A DNA stretch of 64,000 bases from Anaerolinea sp. (GCA_013824865.1 PNON01000001.1:39291-103290), one strand, 5' to 3'; positions 9,024 to 18,800 are shown, counted from the stretch's first letter. Notes: a model not told the origin generated them from the sequence alone. Translations and numbers: made by a program.

Positions 9024-10610
9024 TTACCCTCGCTTGACGATGGTGTGGATCTGTTCGTGCATGTAGAGCGGCAGGTAGTAATGCCCGCCGGCGTTCTTGC
9101 CGCTGGAGCCTGAGCCTTTCCATCCGCCAAAGGGTTGGAAACCCGGCCAGGCGCCGGTGGTGGCTCCCTGCGGGCGGTTTGCGTAGGTGACGCCGGCTTC
9201 GATCTTATCGAAGAACCACTCCACTTCCTGCTCGCTGCCATAAAAACCGGCGGTCAGCCCGTAGAGGACATTGTTTGCGCGTGCCATAGCTTCCTCAAGG
9301 GTATCGAAGGGGGCAGCCATGGTGATGGGCAGGAACATCTCCTCCTGCCACAGGCGGTGATCAGCAGGCACACCTGATACAACCGTGGGTGTGCAGAAGT
9401 AACCATTGGCATACGAGCCATCGGTGATGACCTTCCCGCCAGTGAGGATCTTGCCTGCTGTGTTGAGCTCGCTGCAGAAAGCCTGGTAATCGCGATAGGC
9501 AGCTTTATTGACCACCGGTCCCATATTCGAGGTGCGGGCAGTTGGGTCGCCCACCACCAGTTTGCTGGTCAGATCCACCACTTTGGCTAACAGGGTGTCG
9601 TAGACAGGCCGTTCAATGAAAATGCGAGAGAGGGCGGAGCATTTCTGCCCCTGCAACCCAAACGCTGAGCGGACGATTCCGGTGGCGGCATCATCCAGAT
9701 TGGCGTGCCTGGAAACGATGACCGGATTCTTGCCGCCCAATTCGAGGATGGCGGGACGCGTCCACTTGCCGCTGCTGAAGTCGCGGCCGATCTTCATGCC
9801 CACATCATAGGAACCGGTGAAGGTGATGCCGGCCACCTGCGGATGATCAATCAGCGCCTGACCCACCGTACTGCCCGGGCCGGATACATAATTGAATACG
9901 CCAGCCGGAATGCCTGCGTCGCGGAAGCATTCAGCAATCAGGCGCACAGTCCAGGGGGTATCGGTGGCGGGCTTCATCACCAGGGTGTTGCCGGTGACGA
10001 GCGCCGCGCCGGCAGGTCCGCCGGTGAGGGCGGCCGGGAAGTTGAAGGGGGAGATCACCAGCCAAACGCCATAAGGGCGCAGTACCGAGGTGTTGCGGGA
10101 GGTGAAACCGACCAACGGATCGTTGCCTAATTCCACGATAAAACCGTTGTTGGCTTCCATACGGTCACAGGAGTAACGGATCAGGTCAGCGGTCTCAGCG
10201 ACATCACCGATGGCTTCCATGCGGTTCTTGCCCACTTCGAGGGAAACGACCGCGCCCATCTCGAAGGTTCGCTGGTCCATGATGTCCGCGGCTTTGCGAA
10301 GCAGGCAGACGCGCTCCTGCCAGGGGGTGCGGCTCCACATCGGGAATGCCCGTGCTGCTGCATCCATAGCCAGGTTGGCGTCGGCAGTGGTACCTTTTTG
10401 GAAGACGCCAAGCAGAAGATTGGTATCAGTAGGGGAACGGTCTTCAAATTTTTCAGTAGTGAAATGCTCTTTGCTGTCGATGATCATGCCATGCTCTTTG
10501 CCCAGGTTGGGTTTGAGCGCGGCCAGGGCTTCATCAAAACGGGTGTGAAGTTCTTCGGGGGGATTGAACATGGTGGCATAAGTCAGCTTGAAATTGGTTT
10601 CAGGTGTCAT
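9024..10610 (-). CDS. Aldehyde dehydrogenase, L-glutamate gamma-semialdehyde (P5C) dehydrogenase-like
   Basis: This is a 528-residue ALDH-superfamily enzyme. The N-terminal layout (FNPPEELHTRFDEALAALKP, then EKFEDRSPTDTN) and the catalytic-Cys block GLQGQKCSALSR resemble RocA/PruA P5C dehydrogenases. The NAD-binding FTGSYDVG and ILELGGKNP segments are also present. The track start is 21 codons upstream, inside the promoter; the ATG at 10610 lies 10 nt after GGAGG. It is the first gene of an operon with a CoA-transferase, so an aldehyde-to-acid step followed by CoA activation is a reasonable inference, and the true aldehyde may not be P5C. Confidence 0.8.
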   Translation of the reverse strand: MTPETNFKLTYATMFNPPEELHTRFDEALAALKPNLGKEHGMIIDSKEHFTTEKFEDRSPTDTNLLLGVFQKGTTADANLAMDAAARAFPMWSRTPWQERVCLLRKAADIMDQRTFEMGAVVSLEVGKNRMEAIGDVAETADLIRYSCDRMEANNGFIVELGNDPLVGFTSRNTSVLRPYGVWLVISPFNFPAALTGGPAGAALVTGNTLVMKPATDTPWTVRLIAECFRDAGIPAGVFNYVSGPGSTVGQALIDHPQVAGITFTGSYDVGMKIGRDFSSGKWTRPAILELGGKNPVIVSRHANLDDAATGIVRSAFGLQGQKCSALSRIFIERPVYDTLLAKVVDLTSKLVVGDPTARTSNMGPVVNKAAYRDYQAFCSELNTAGKILTGGKVITDGSYANGYFCTPTVVSGVPADHRLWQEEMFLPITMAAPFDTLEEAMARANNVLYGLTAGFYGSEQEVEWFFDKIEAGVTYANRPQGATTGAWPGFQPFGGWKGSGSSGKNAGGHYYLPLYMHEQIHTIVKRG

Positions 10611-10644
10611 ATAAACGCAGCCTCCGGAATTGGATTGTGATACC

Positions 10645-10673
10645 AGTATAGTATAGGTCGGGTGGCAAGTCAA
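10645..10673 (-). promoter_or_regulatory. Sigma-70-type promoter of the ALDH/CoA-transferase operon
   Basis: On the minus strand, TTGACT and TATACT are separated by exactly 17 nt. The predicted start is about 7 nt downstream of the -10, giving a leader of about 28 nt that contains the GGAGG ribosome binding site. This supports the operon start and the chosen ATG. Confidence 0.75.
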
Positions 10674-10983
10674 AATGATTTACTTGAACGCAAAGGGCGC
10701 ATAGTTTGCAAAGTAGTTTTACTAATCACAATTTTCCATTCTCTAACTTGCATTTATGTCCACAGGACTTCACTTCGTTTCGTAATGAAATGTTGTGTAA
10801 TGAGGAAAATTTCTCATTCTCTTTCGATTATATGTTCTATATACATTATAAGCACAAAATCGAGGTTGTATAGCTGTCAATAGTGACAGGTGGTAGGGGA
10901 AACAAAAAAGACAAATGAAACAAAAACCCTGCATGTTCAGCGGGGACGCTGAGTCAAGTGAAGAAGAGACTCTACTTACCTTC
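10674..10983. other. Intergenic region with one copy of a dispersed palindrome
   Basis: No gene is seen in the 310 nt between mod and the ALDH promoter. At 10936-10953 a copy of ttcagcggggacgctgag occurs; the same palindrome is found in both tandem repeats near 48.45 and 48.60 kb, so it is a dispersed genomic repeat. Short track ORFs here lack recognisable homology. Confidence 0.6.
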
Positions 10984-13845
10984 CTAAGGTTTCGTTTCAT
11001 TCACATCAAAGACTTTTAAAACCTCATCCCCATAGTGATTGATGACCTTAACAGCGATCTTGCCCTTCGCTGGCGGGTCAAACGGCAGGCTTACGGTGCG
11101 ATACAATGCTAACCAGGCTTCTTCATTGATCTCCGCGCGCAATGCTCGTTTTAGTTTGTCATAAGGTTGGTCGGCACCGGTGAAGTAGGCGTGCCGGACG
11201 TAAAAGCTCTCGCCGTTATAGTCAGTGTCCACTAACCAGCAGGCGATCTCATCCGGCTTATTAGAACGTACTTCACCTGTAGTCGGGTCGTAGATATCCA
11301 CGCCCAACATTTCGACCACCACTTTACCGTCCTGTTTGGTGATCTTCACATCCGGTTCACCGAAGACCATGAACAGGTTTCCGGCACCAGTTTTCTTAAG
11401 CAGCCCCTCTTCCATCATCAGATCCGGGCTCATTCGCACAGGCAGCACTTGTAATGCCCCATAATTCTTGGTCTCTTCTCCAACATGTGGATCAAACGCA
11501 AACCCCAACATTACCAATAGATCAAAACCAATACCTTTGGATGCTTCTTTGGCGGCTTCACGGATCATATCCGGGGAGACGGTGCCATGTTCTGGGCCGA
11601 TGCAAACCGCCACCCGGCGCGGCTTACCGTCTGCGTCGTTATACTCCCCGCTGGCATGCAGCCATTCTCCAGCAGATGCATCCAACCGTGTGAAATGGAT
11701 GCGCTCATCACGGCGGGTATTTTGCACCCCAGCTTTACGTAGATTATCCAATATGCGCTGGTGGAAAGTGCTGCTGTTTTGGGTTTGGGCTTCTTTTTCA
11801 GATTCCGGGCGTTCTTCATCCATGGAGAGCATGCGGTGCGGTGAGAGACTCTCCACGGTGAACGGACCGGTGATCCGTACCCGTTTTTTGTCTTCATATG
11901 GTTTGTCATATAACAATTCTACGTCTGCCCGCTTGCCAATGCTGGCGTCGATCTCTTTCTGCCTATCCCGCCGCAGCTCCCACCACTTTAGAATCAAGCC
12001 CTCTCCTTCGGGGAGAGGGTGGGGTGAGGGTTTTGATGAGGTTTCTTGGGATGAGGGCACCCTTGGCATTTCCCATTCTTCCCAGGCTGTGCCATTCAGC
12101 CGGTTGATCTCTGCCCTCAGCGGCTCCATCTCTTCCTGCCAACGTGCATAAATGACATCGATCTCTTCATTATTGGCTATGGATTTGAGTGTGATGTGAG
12201 GTACGCGTTCATACACAAACCCTTTCCGGATATCGCCTTTCATCCCTTTAGCGGATTCTCCCTCTCCAAATTCACCGAATTTGGGGAGGGTTGGGGTGGG
12301 GCTGATCTCATTTTCTTTCTTTTTACCATCAACCGAATCTGCCAACTGATAATATGGGTAACGCCCGGACATCAATCGCGTGCGCGCCAGGGCAACAGCC
12401 ACCCGGCTTGTGTCGATAGTGATCCACCTTCTGCCCCACTGCTCTGCCACATAGGCGGTTGTACCGCTGCCGCATGTCGGGTCTAGTACCAGATCACCTG
12501 GGTCAGTGGTCATCAGCATGCATCGTTCAATAATTTTTGGGTTTGTTTGAACAACATATATTTTTTCGTCTCCAACAAAACCACCTTGTGATAAATCATC
12601 CCAGATATCAACAATTTGGTTGTACCCAAAGTCGGATAAGTATTGAGAATAACGAATATTTTGCCCTTTTATTCCTAGTCTATTAGCTTTCTTTAAATTA
12701 TTAATACCGGATTGGTTTGTGCGCCACCCCCCCCGATTAGGAATAAAAGAGCGATTATTAAAGGATATTGAAAATCTGCTACTTTCACCACCAGTTTGAG
12801 AAGTAAGATCAGATAAATTCAATAATCGTGAGCCATTTTCAAATTTCTGTTTTAACCCTTCTATTTCATTGTGGGTAATCGGAATAATTGAACCATCAGG
12901 ATATTCAATATATTGATATGAGGTCTTAACTGCTTGCCCTAACGAAATTTCTTTATAACATCTTCTGAATTTAATATTTTCTTTATTTTTTGCATACCAG
13001 AGAAGATAATCTACTGTTTCAGCTATTAAATCGGATGTTTGGCTTGTTGTTTTATAAACCTTAATAATTCTACAGAAATTTTCGCTCCCAAACACTTCAT
13101 CCATTACAGATCTCACAATGTGTACATTCTCGTCACCGATTTGCACAAAGATACTGCCACTCTCGGTCAACAATTCGCGGGCTACTGTCAACCGGTCACG
13201 TAGGTAAGCCAGATAACTATGAATACCCAGTTCCCAGGTATCGCGAAAGGCTTTGATCTGCTCCGGCTGGATGGTTACTTCTTCTTCCTTGCCGTCCTTT
13301 ACATCGCGTTTGCGAGTGCTCACCTGCCAGTTCGAACCAAATTTGATGCCATAAGGCGGGTCCAGGTAGATCATCTGAACCTTGCCCTTCAAATTCTCCT
13401 TCTCTGCTAGTGAAGTCATTACGAGTAGAGAATCCCCCAGGATCATGCGGTTGGTCCAGTTCTGTTCATGGTGATAAAAATCCACCAGGTCTTCAAATTC
13501 GATGTGGTTGAAATCACCAAACATATCGGGTTGGTACTCTTCACCCTCACCCTTGCCAGTTACATTGCCAGAGAAGGTTATAATATTCTCAATGATCGCC
13601 TGCGGCTCGATCTTTTCCTGGATATATACAGGCACAGCAGGAACCTCCAAAGGGTGCTGGTCTTGTTCATCCTTGCCGCGCCACACCAATTGTGGGTCCA
13701 GGCTGGGGTCGCGTGGGTAGAGGATAGTTTTAGGCTGCTTTTCTTCATCAGCAACGAACCCGCGCAGTTCTTCGGTCGGGATGTTGGTGCGTTTGTCCGC
13801 GTGACGGATAGAGGTTAAGGGGATGGTGATTTTAGGTTTGGGCAT
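10984..13845 (-). CDS. Type III restriction-modification system DNA methyltransferase (Mod)
   Basis: This is a 953-residue beta-class adenine methyltransferase that modifies the recognition site and gives specificity to the Res partner. Motif IV DPPYG is at residues 162-166 and the AdoMet motif DPTCGSGTT near 455, the IV-TRD-I order of type III Mod proteins. The region between them (DNA about 12.5-13.1 kb) is the target recognition domain and is visibly more AT-rich than its flanks. Two palindromic repeat elements are inserted in frame near residues 520 and 610. The ATG follows the AlbA_2 gene by 5 nt, so mod is the last gene of the res-led operon. Confidence 0.92.
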   Translation of the reverse strand: MPKPKITIPLTSIRHADKRTNIPTEELRGFVADEEKQPKTILYPRDPSLDPQLVWRGKDEQDQHPLEVPAVPVYIQEKIEPQAIIENIITFSGNVTGKGEGEEYQPDMFGDFNHIEFEDLVDFYHHEQNWTNRMILGDSLLVMTSLAEKENLKGKVQMIYLDPPYGIKFGSNWQVSTRKRDVKDGKEEEVTIQPEQIKAFRDTWELGIHSYLAYLRDRLTVARELLTESGSIFVQIGDENVHIVRSVMDEVFGSENFCRIIKVYKTTSQTSDLIAETVDYLLWYAKNKENIKFRRCYKEISLGQAVKTSYQYIEYPDGSIIPITHNEIEGLKQKFENGSRLLNLSDLTSQTGGESSRFSISFNNRSFIPNRGGWRTNQSGINNLKKANRLGIKGQNIRYSQYLSDFGYNQIVDIWDDLSQGGFVGDEKIYVVQTNPKIIERCMLMTTDPGDLVLDPTCGSGTTAYVAEQWGRRWITIDTSRVAVALARTRLMSGRYPYYQLADSVDGKKKENEISPTPTLPKFGEFGEGESAKGMKGDIRKGFVYERVPHITLKSIANNEEIDVIYARWQEEMEPLRAEINRLNGTAWEEWEMPRVPSSQETSSKPSPHPLPEGEGLILKWWELRRDRQKEIDASIGKRADVELLYDKPYEDKKRVRITGPFTVESLSPHRMLSMDEERPESEKEAQTQNSSTFHQRILDNLRKAGVQNTRRDERIHFTRLDASAGEWLHASGEYNDADGKPRRVAVCIGPEHGTVSPDMIREAAKEASKGIGFDLLVMLGFAFDPHVGEETKNYGALQVLPVRMSPDLMMEEGLLKKTGAGNLFMVFGEPDVKITKQDGKVVVEMLGVDIYDPTTGEVRSNKPDEIACWLVDTDYNGESFYVRHAYFTGADQPYDKLKRALRAEINEEAWLALYRTVSLPFDPPAKGKIAVKVINHYGDEVLKVFDVNETKP
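11999..12030. repeat. Palindromic repeat element inserted in frame in mod (element 1)
   Basis: The 8-bp stem ccctctcc / ggagaggg with a ttcgg loop is followed by tggggtgaggg. On the coding strand it encodes a low-complexity insert reading SPHPLPEGEG. This is a typical REP/MITE-like intergenic sequence, here located inside a coding region without breaking the frame. Confidence 0.75.
12260..12300. repeat. Palindromic repeat element inserted in frame in mod (element 2)
   Basis: A 14-bp stem (ccctctccaaattc / gaatttggggaggg, one G-T wobble) with a 3-nt loop is followed by ttggggtggg. It shares the ccctctcc arm and the G-rich tail with element 1, about 240 nt away. It encodes SPTPTLPKFGEFGEGE, a peptide unlike the rest of Mod. 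Confidence 0.75.
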
Positions 13846-13850
13846 AGGGT

Positions 13851-14876
13851 TTACCAGTTATTCTCATTTAGATCGACTAATTTAATATCTCTAAGTACAA
13901 CTTTTCCGGATTTACATGGTGCATTGTCAGCGTATAATTCATATTTTAGGTATGGTGAATCTTTTAGAAATGAAAACTTATACTGGTTGAAACGACTTGA
14001 TAGATTTTGTACATACGAGTGTGTTGTCCCCGGAAGAATAGGAACATATCGGCCAGGTGCTCGACCAATAATTTCACCGATAGGTGAAAATTGCTCATCA
14101 AAAACATTTTCTCTAGTTAATCGATGATATTTTATTGTATCTATCTCAATTGTGTTGGATTTTTGTTCATCTTTGATGTCAATAAATTCAATTAAATATG
14201 CTGGAATATATAGGATGCAATTGACATAATTTGCATACACCCGCCCTTTATTCTTAATCTTCACCCTTAATACGGGCTGAATACCGTCCCTTCTGCAATG
14301 ATTTGGATCGTCAGGGTTGATAAATGCATAGTTAAAAGATATTTCAAGGTCAGGGTATTTCCTACGTCCTAAAATATCCATTATCCATTGATGCTCTAGA
14401 GGTTTTGAGGAACTCGCTATTCTTCCGTAATAGCGATTATCCAATGCTTGATGAGGTGCGTTTTCACTATCAGGAATTTCTATTACATAAACAGCTTTTC
14501 CAGATTCTATGAGAGAAATTTCGTTATTTCTGGTAATTTGCTGAATATCAAGCTTATTTAAGGTAGGTGTAACCAGATTGGGGAGATAGTTTTCTAACCA
14601 TTCCTTAGTGCCATTAGCCTTGAGTTGAGTATCAATACCACCTCGATCAATTATATAATTTGAATGATCACCTTTGGTCATTCCACAAACAATGATACCG
14701 CCACCGGAATTTGCCATAGCAGATATAGCTTTTGAAACATCCCCGGTTTTTAAATTGGATTCACCCTGCAACTTAAAATCGATAAATTCTGAACCTTTTA
14801 TTTCAAGATTGCTAAACTCAGTTGATGGAATTACGTTAAATAAATCGTCTTCGATCCATTCAGATATCGGTTTCAT
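13851..14876 (-). CDS. AlbA_2/Schlafen-type putative nucleic-acid-binding protein in the R-M operon
   Basis: This is a 341-residue protein. The N-terminal third matches the AlbA_2 (Schlafen AAA_4) domain: EFIDFKLQGE at about 30-39, then AMANSGGGIIVCGM at 53-66, the diagnostic small-residue strand-loop. The remaining 200 residues (VLRVKIKNKGRVYANYVNCILYIPAY...) look like a beta-rich domain I do not recognise. It lies 35 nt after the TIR gene and 5 nt before mod, all on the minus strand. AlbA_2 domains occur in transcription regulators and in defence islands. A role as regulator or sensor of this cassette is an inference. Codon and base use are AT-rich compared with genes outside the island. 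Confidence 0.78.
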   Translation of the reverse strand: MKPISEWIEDDLFNVIPSTEFSNLEIKGSEFIDFKLQGESNLKTGDVSKAISAMANSGGGIIVCGMTKGDHSNYIIDRGGIDTQLKANGTKEWLENYLPNLVTPTLNKLDIQQITRNNEISLIESGKAVYVIEIPDSENAPHQALDNRYYGRIASSSKPLEHQWIMDILGRRKYPDLEISFNYAFINPDDPNHCRRDGIQPVLRVKIKNKGRVYANYVNCILYIPAYLIEFIDIKDEQKSNTIEIDTIKYHRLTRENVFDEQFSPIGEIIGRAPGRYVPILPGTTHSYVQNLSSRFNQYKFSFLKDSPYLKYELYADNAPCKSGKVVLRDIKLVDLNENNW

Positions 14877-14911
14877 AATAGACCCATAATCATTAGCCCA
14901 TACTATAGTTA

Positions 14912-15406
14912 TTATTTTCCTGCTATTATTGCAGCTTCATCGACCCAAGAGCCAAGGTTAAGATAACCATTATCTGTCATCCAATCATATGTTTTATACC
15001 AAATTGATGGTTGGTGTAACTTGCTATCAAGAAAAATATAGTATTTTTCTAATGGGTTTTGCCCTCGATAATCCATCTGACATTCCCGGTTTTGACACAT
15101 ATTAATATAGATACCTACCAGACCATTTCCTCGGGTTATACTACTCTGAATTTCATAATCAACCCATTTTCGTAAATATGTTTCAGCACCAATTAGTACA
15201 ACTGTAACCGTTGTCCCTTGAAGTCCATTGTCTATCAATTTGCGTATCGATTGATCTCCGGATAGTTTTGTTCTTTCCCATAATGATTCATCCCAAAATC
15301 CTGCTTCCTGTTGAGTTCCGTAGGTCATCCAAGAGTTCCTAACTTGATTTACCCGCCAAATGTCTCGTTCATAGTGAAAACTAAAAAAAACTTTCCTTCC
15401 CATCAT
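14912..15406 (-). CDS. ThsB-like TIR-domain protein (MTH538/DUF1863 family)
   Basis: This is a 164-residue cytosolic protein of the TIR-like family that includes Thoeris ThsB. The N-terminus KVFFSFHYERDIWRVNQVRN is the family hallmark. VTVVLIGAETYLRKWVDYEI carries a conserved acidic residue (E85) in the WVDYEI motif, likely the catalytic glutamate for NAD cleavage. The track start at 15499 overlaps the membrane protein gene; the ATG at 15406 overlaps its stop (ATGA, 4 nt) and follows gggaggg, so the two are translationally coupled. In Thoeris, ThsB turns phage sensing into a nucleotide-derived signal for ThsA. No ThsA with SIR2, SLOG or macro domains is present here. Confidence 0.85.
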   Translation of the reverse strand: MMGRKVFFSFHYERDIWRVNQVRNSWMTYGTQQEAGFWDESLWERTKLSGDQSIRKLIDNGLQGTTVTVVLIGAETYLRKWVDYEIQSSITRGNGLVGIYINMCQNRECQMDYRGQNPLEKYYIFLDSKLHQPSIWYKTYDWMTDNGYLNLGSWVDEAAIIAGK

Positions 15407-15819
15407 CTCCCTCCCATTATGTAATATAAGATTATTATTCCGGAAATTAGAATTCCATAGAAAGGAAGAATCGTTTTCGAAAATAGTAAACATACCCAAG
15501 AAGGTACATCTTGAATTTTGTCGGTCTGTAATGTGAATTTATCATTGTATTGTTCATAATTATCGATCAAACGGATATTATTGTATAAATATCGATATAA
15601 TTTTTCTTGATGAAGATAATATGAATCTAAACCCCAGAAAATTAATGCCGGAAGAAAAGTCATCAGAAAAAATTGCTGATTAGTATCTTTTGAGGAGAGT
15701 ATAAAAATACCAGCCATTAATGTAACCGCCCAACCTTTTAGGAGGAAAGAATTTGTTGACATCCGAGAAACAATAGCTTGAATAAATTCTAAGTGTTTTA
15801 TTTTTTCGTCGGTCATCAT
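15403..15819 (-). CDS. Small multi-pass membrane protein coupled to the TIR gene
   Basis: This is a 138-residue protein of unknown function with an amphipathic N-terminus (KIKHLEFIQAIVSRM). Membrane segments are predicted at about 28-43, 49-68 and 115-134, and a polar loop separates the last two. No enzymatic motif is seen. Its stop overlaps the TIR start and it follows res by 30 nt, so it belongs to the same transcript. By analogy with TIR systems that use transmembrane effectors, it may be the membrane-damaging partner, but no signal-binding domain (macro, SLOG) is visible. This functional idea is inference only. Confidence 0.75.
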   Translation of the reverse strand: MMTDEKIKHLEFIQAIVSRMSTNSFLLKGWAVTLMAGIFILSSKDTNQQFFLMTFLPALIFWGLDSYYLHQEKLYRYLYNNIRLIDNYEQYNDKFTLQTDKIQDVPSWVCLLFSKTILPFYGILISGIIILYYIMGGR

Positions 15820-15849
15820 ATCACCCTTTCTATAATATATTTATTGTTT

Positions 15850-18800
15850 TCAATTTCGAATAGAAATTCTACTTTCCAGAAACGCGCTGATCGTATTCTT
15901 CAAATCCCACGGATCTTTCACTTCCAAAAACGCCCACCGTCCAAACTTGCCAAAATTATTAATCGCTGGCACCCACAAATTTCGCGCGGTATCCACCTTA
16001 ATTCCCTTTACTTCTAATGCTTCTCCAGATACTTCCAGAACCAGATTTAGGAACCCACCCTGGCCATTCCCTCCATGTGGTAGGATTATTTTCACTATGT
16101 AATCAGGGGTATACTCATGCGGCTCGCCATCTAAAATGTAGGGTATGTTGAAACCCAGGTTGTGGTTCTTCACATAGCATTCCACTTCATCCATTTCTTC
16201 CAGGCTTTGGGCGACCTTTTGTTCCCAACTTTCGGTGTCAGCTACCACATGGCTGACATGGCATTTCAATGGGTCAGTTGTATAAACGGGTTTGGCGGTG
16301 TCAAAAGAAACAAAGCGGGTGGAACCGATCTCATCGTAATTGCGTAATATCGGCAGCAGGGTTTTGTTGCCTGCAATTCCGCCCAGGATGGCATTGGCGA
16401 TCTTACCGGCTGCACGATGCTGGTTTCGCGAAAAAAGCAGCAACTGTGGAAAGGTATCATCTTTGCAGGTCAGGCAAGTCTCACGCCACTGGCGGGTAAT
16501 TTCGCGCACCTGGGGGAAAAGCCAGGGTTTGGTTTTGCCTTCACCATCGGTTAGATACTGCTCGCAAACGAGCTTGGCCAGTTGAAAATCCACTTCCTGC
16601 AACCGGCGGTCTTTGTACCCATAGAGGTCATGCAATTCGGCTACCCCCATCACATCACTAAGTTCTGTTTCTGTAGCCATATCCTGGGTTGTCAGTGCAT
16701 AATGAGATTCAGGCTTGAAATCTACCTGCAATTTTTCGGTTTCAAAATCATATCGGTAACCCGTGACCCGCGGGAAGGTGATCTCGCAGCGAATGCGTTC
16801 TTCCAATGCCTGAACGTGAGTAAGATTCTTTGGTGGTTTGGGGTTGGAGGAAGATCCCGATGTTGGGATGAATGAGAACGGCACACCATACACCTCAGCA
16901 TATTCGGGATCAAACCCCTCAATCGTTATCTTCTCTCCGAGTATGTCCAAAACATGATCTGCTACGGCATAAGAACGCCGCCTTAATCCACGCCCGACCA
17001 CCTGCTCACACAAAAGCTGGGTACCAAATGCGCGCACACCAAGAATGTGGGTCACGGTATTGGCGTCCCACCCTTCAGTAAGCATGGAGACAGACACCAC
17101 ACAACGTACATGCTCACCTAATTTTCCGGATTTACCGACGGTGTTCATCACCTCACGCAACAGGTCTTCATCGGTCAGGTCGTTTGCATCCCGGCCTTCG
17201 AAGCGTTGGCGATAATCGCTTTTGAACTCTTCGATTTGAACCGACATCAGCTTCTTATAGTCGTCGCTCATACCTTCGCCGCTCTCCAATTGTCCACTGT
17301 CGATCAGGATGGTATTGAGGCGAATGAGCGGCAGATTATGTTCGACATTGGAGAATAATCCCAACTTGCCTGGTACCCAGGTAGAGGTGCCATCGTCCAG
17401 CTGTTTTTCCCAACCGGAGATGTAATCGAATACTAATTTTGAAACGCTGGTGTTGTTACAGACCACAATAAATACCGGCGGAGTCATACCACGTTCGCGT
17501 GCATCGGTGTCGCCGTTCCAAGCCTGAAAGTATTTCTGGTAATTATCATACAAGCTTTGCAAAGCACCTTCGAGTGCTGGCGGGAGTTTAGGTTCACTAC
17601 TTCCAGCCTGGATAACCCTTCCACGGCGGGGTAGTTGATCACGAATACGACTCCATATATCCCGGTAAATCGGCTGCTCACCAGTCATGGCATTATCAGA
17701 AACGGGTACACGCGGCACTTTGACAATGCCAGATTCAATCGCATCGATCAATGAGAAATCTGAGACCACCCAGGGGAAGAGCGTTCCCTCTTTGTAGCCT
17801 GACCCTTTCAAGAAAAAAGGTGTGGCTGAAAGATCGTAAAGAGCACGAATGCCGATCTTCTCAGCCACAGCTTCCAGGCCACTGATCCAAATGCGGGCTT
17901 CCTCGTTTCTTTTTTCGGCTTCTTTTTTTTCGTCTCCTTTTAATACTTCGTCTTCTTCAGCCTTTTCTTCTTCAGGTTTTCGGCGGTAGCAGTGGTGTGC
18001 TTCATCATTGATGATGATGATATTTCGTTTATTTCCAAATTCCCGGCATACTCTTCGTACCATCTGCCCAGGGTTTTCAGTAAAAACCCCGCCATTCTGA
18101 TTAAGAATTCCTTTTGTTAAACGTCCGGCTTCGATCGTTTCACGCGGTTTGAATGCATGAAAATTGGTAATGACAAATTTACCCTTTCCGAGTTCACCCA
18201 TAAGATCCGGCGGGACAAGATCGTGTAGGCGGTAATAATTTTGTGGGTCAGAGGGCATTAATACCCTTAATCTGTCACGTATGGTAATTCCCGGAGTGAC
18301 GATCAGGAAAGTATCTGAAAAGTGTGCATCCTGTGGATTGGCTTGTTTATTGAGAATCTGCCAGGCAATTAGCATGGCCATAACGAGTGTTTTCCCACTA
18401 CCTGTCGCCATTTTCATAGCCAAGCGGATTAATTTAGGATTGGCTTCTTTATTAGCTATCTTTATCGTATCAAGCAAATGCTGATCGCCATATTTTGTTG
18501 CTACCTCTGTCAGGTAAATGATCGTTTCCATCGCCTCTATCTGGCAGAAGAATAACCGGCGTTCGCGCCCATTCAGGGACCAATAATCCAATAATTTATG
18601 GGTGGTGGATGTTATACCCTGGTAACCGCCTTTTCGCCACAGTCCAACCCGTCCGCGTACTTCATTTATGAACTTATTTTCCTTTACCCGATCCATCGTC
18701 CATTCGGTTTCAAACTCTAACTGGTGTGATCCCTTTTTTTTAGCTTTGGGTATGGGGACAAAATAGGTACTAATGCGTCGATGAGACGTGATCTCATCAG

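Noticed and set aside
13851-15819. Canonical Thoeris system
   Set aside because: A ThsB-like TIR protein is present, but no ThsA with SIR2, SLOG or macro domain is in the window, so the name would overstate the evidence.
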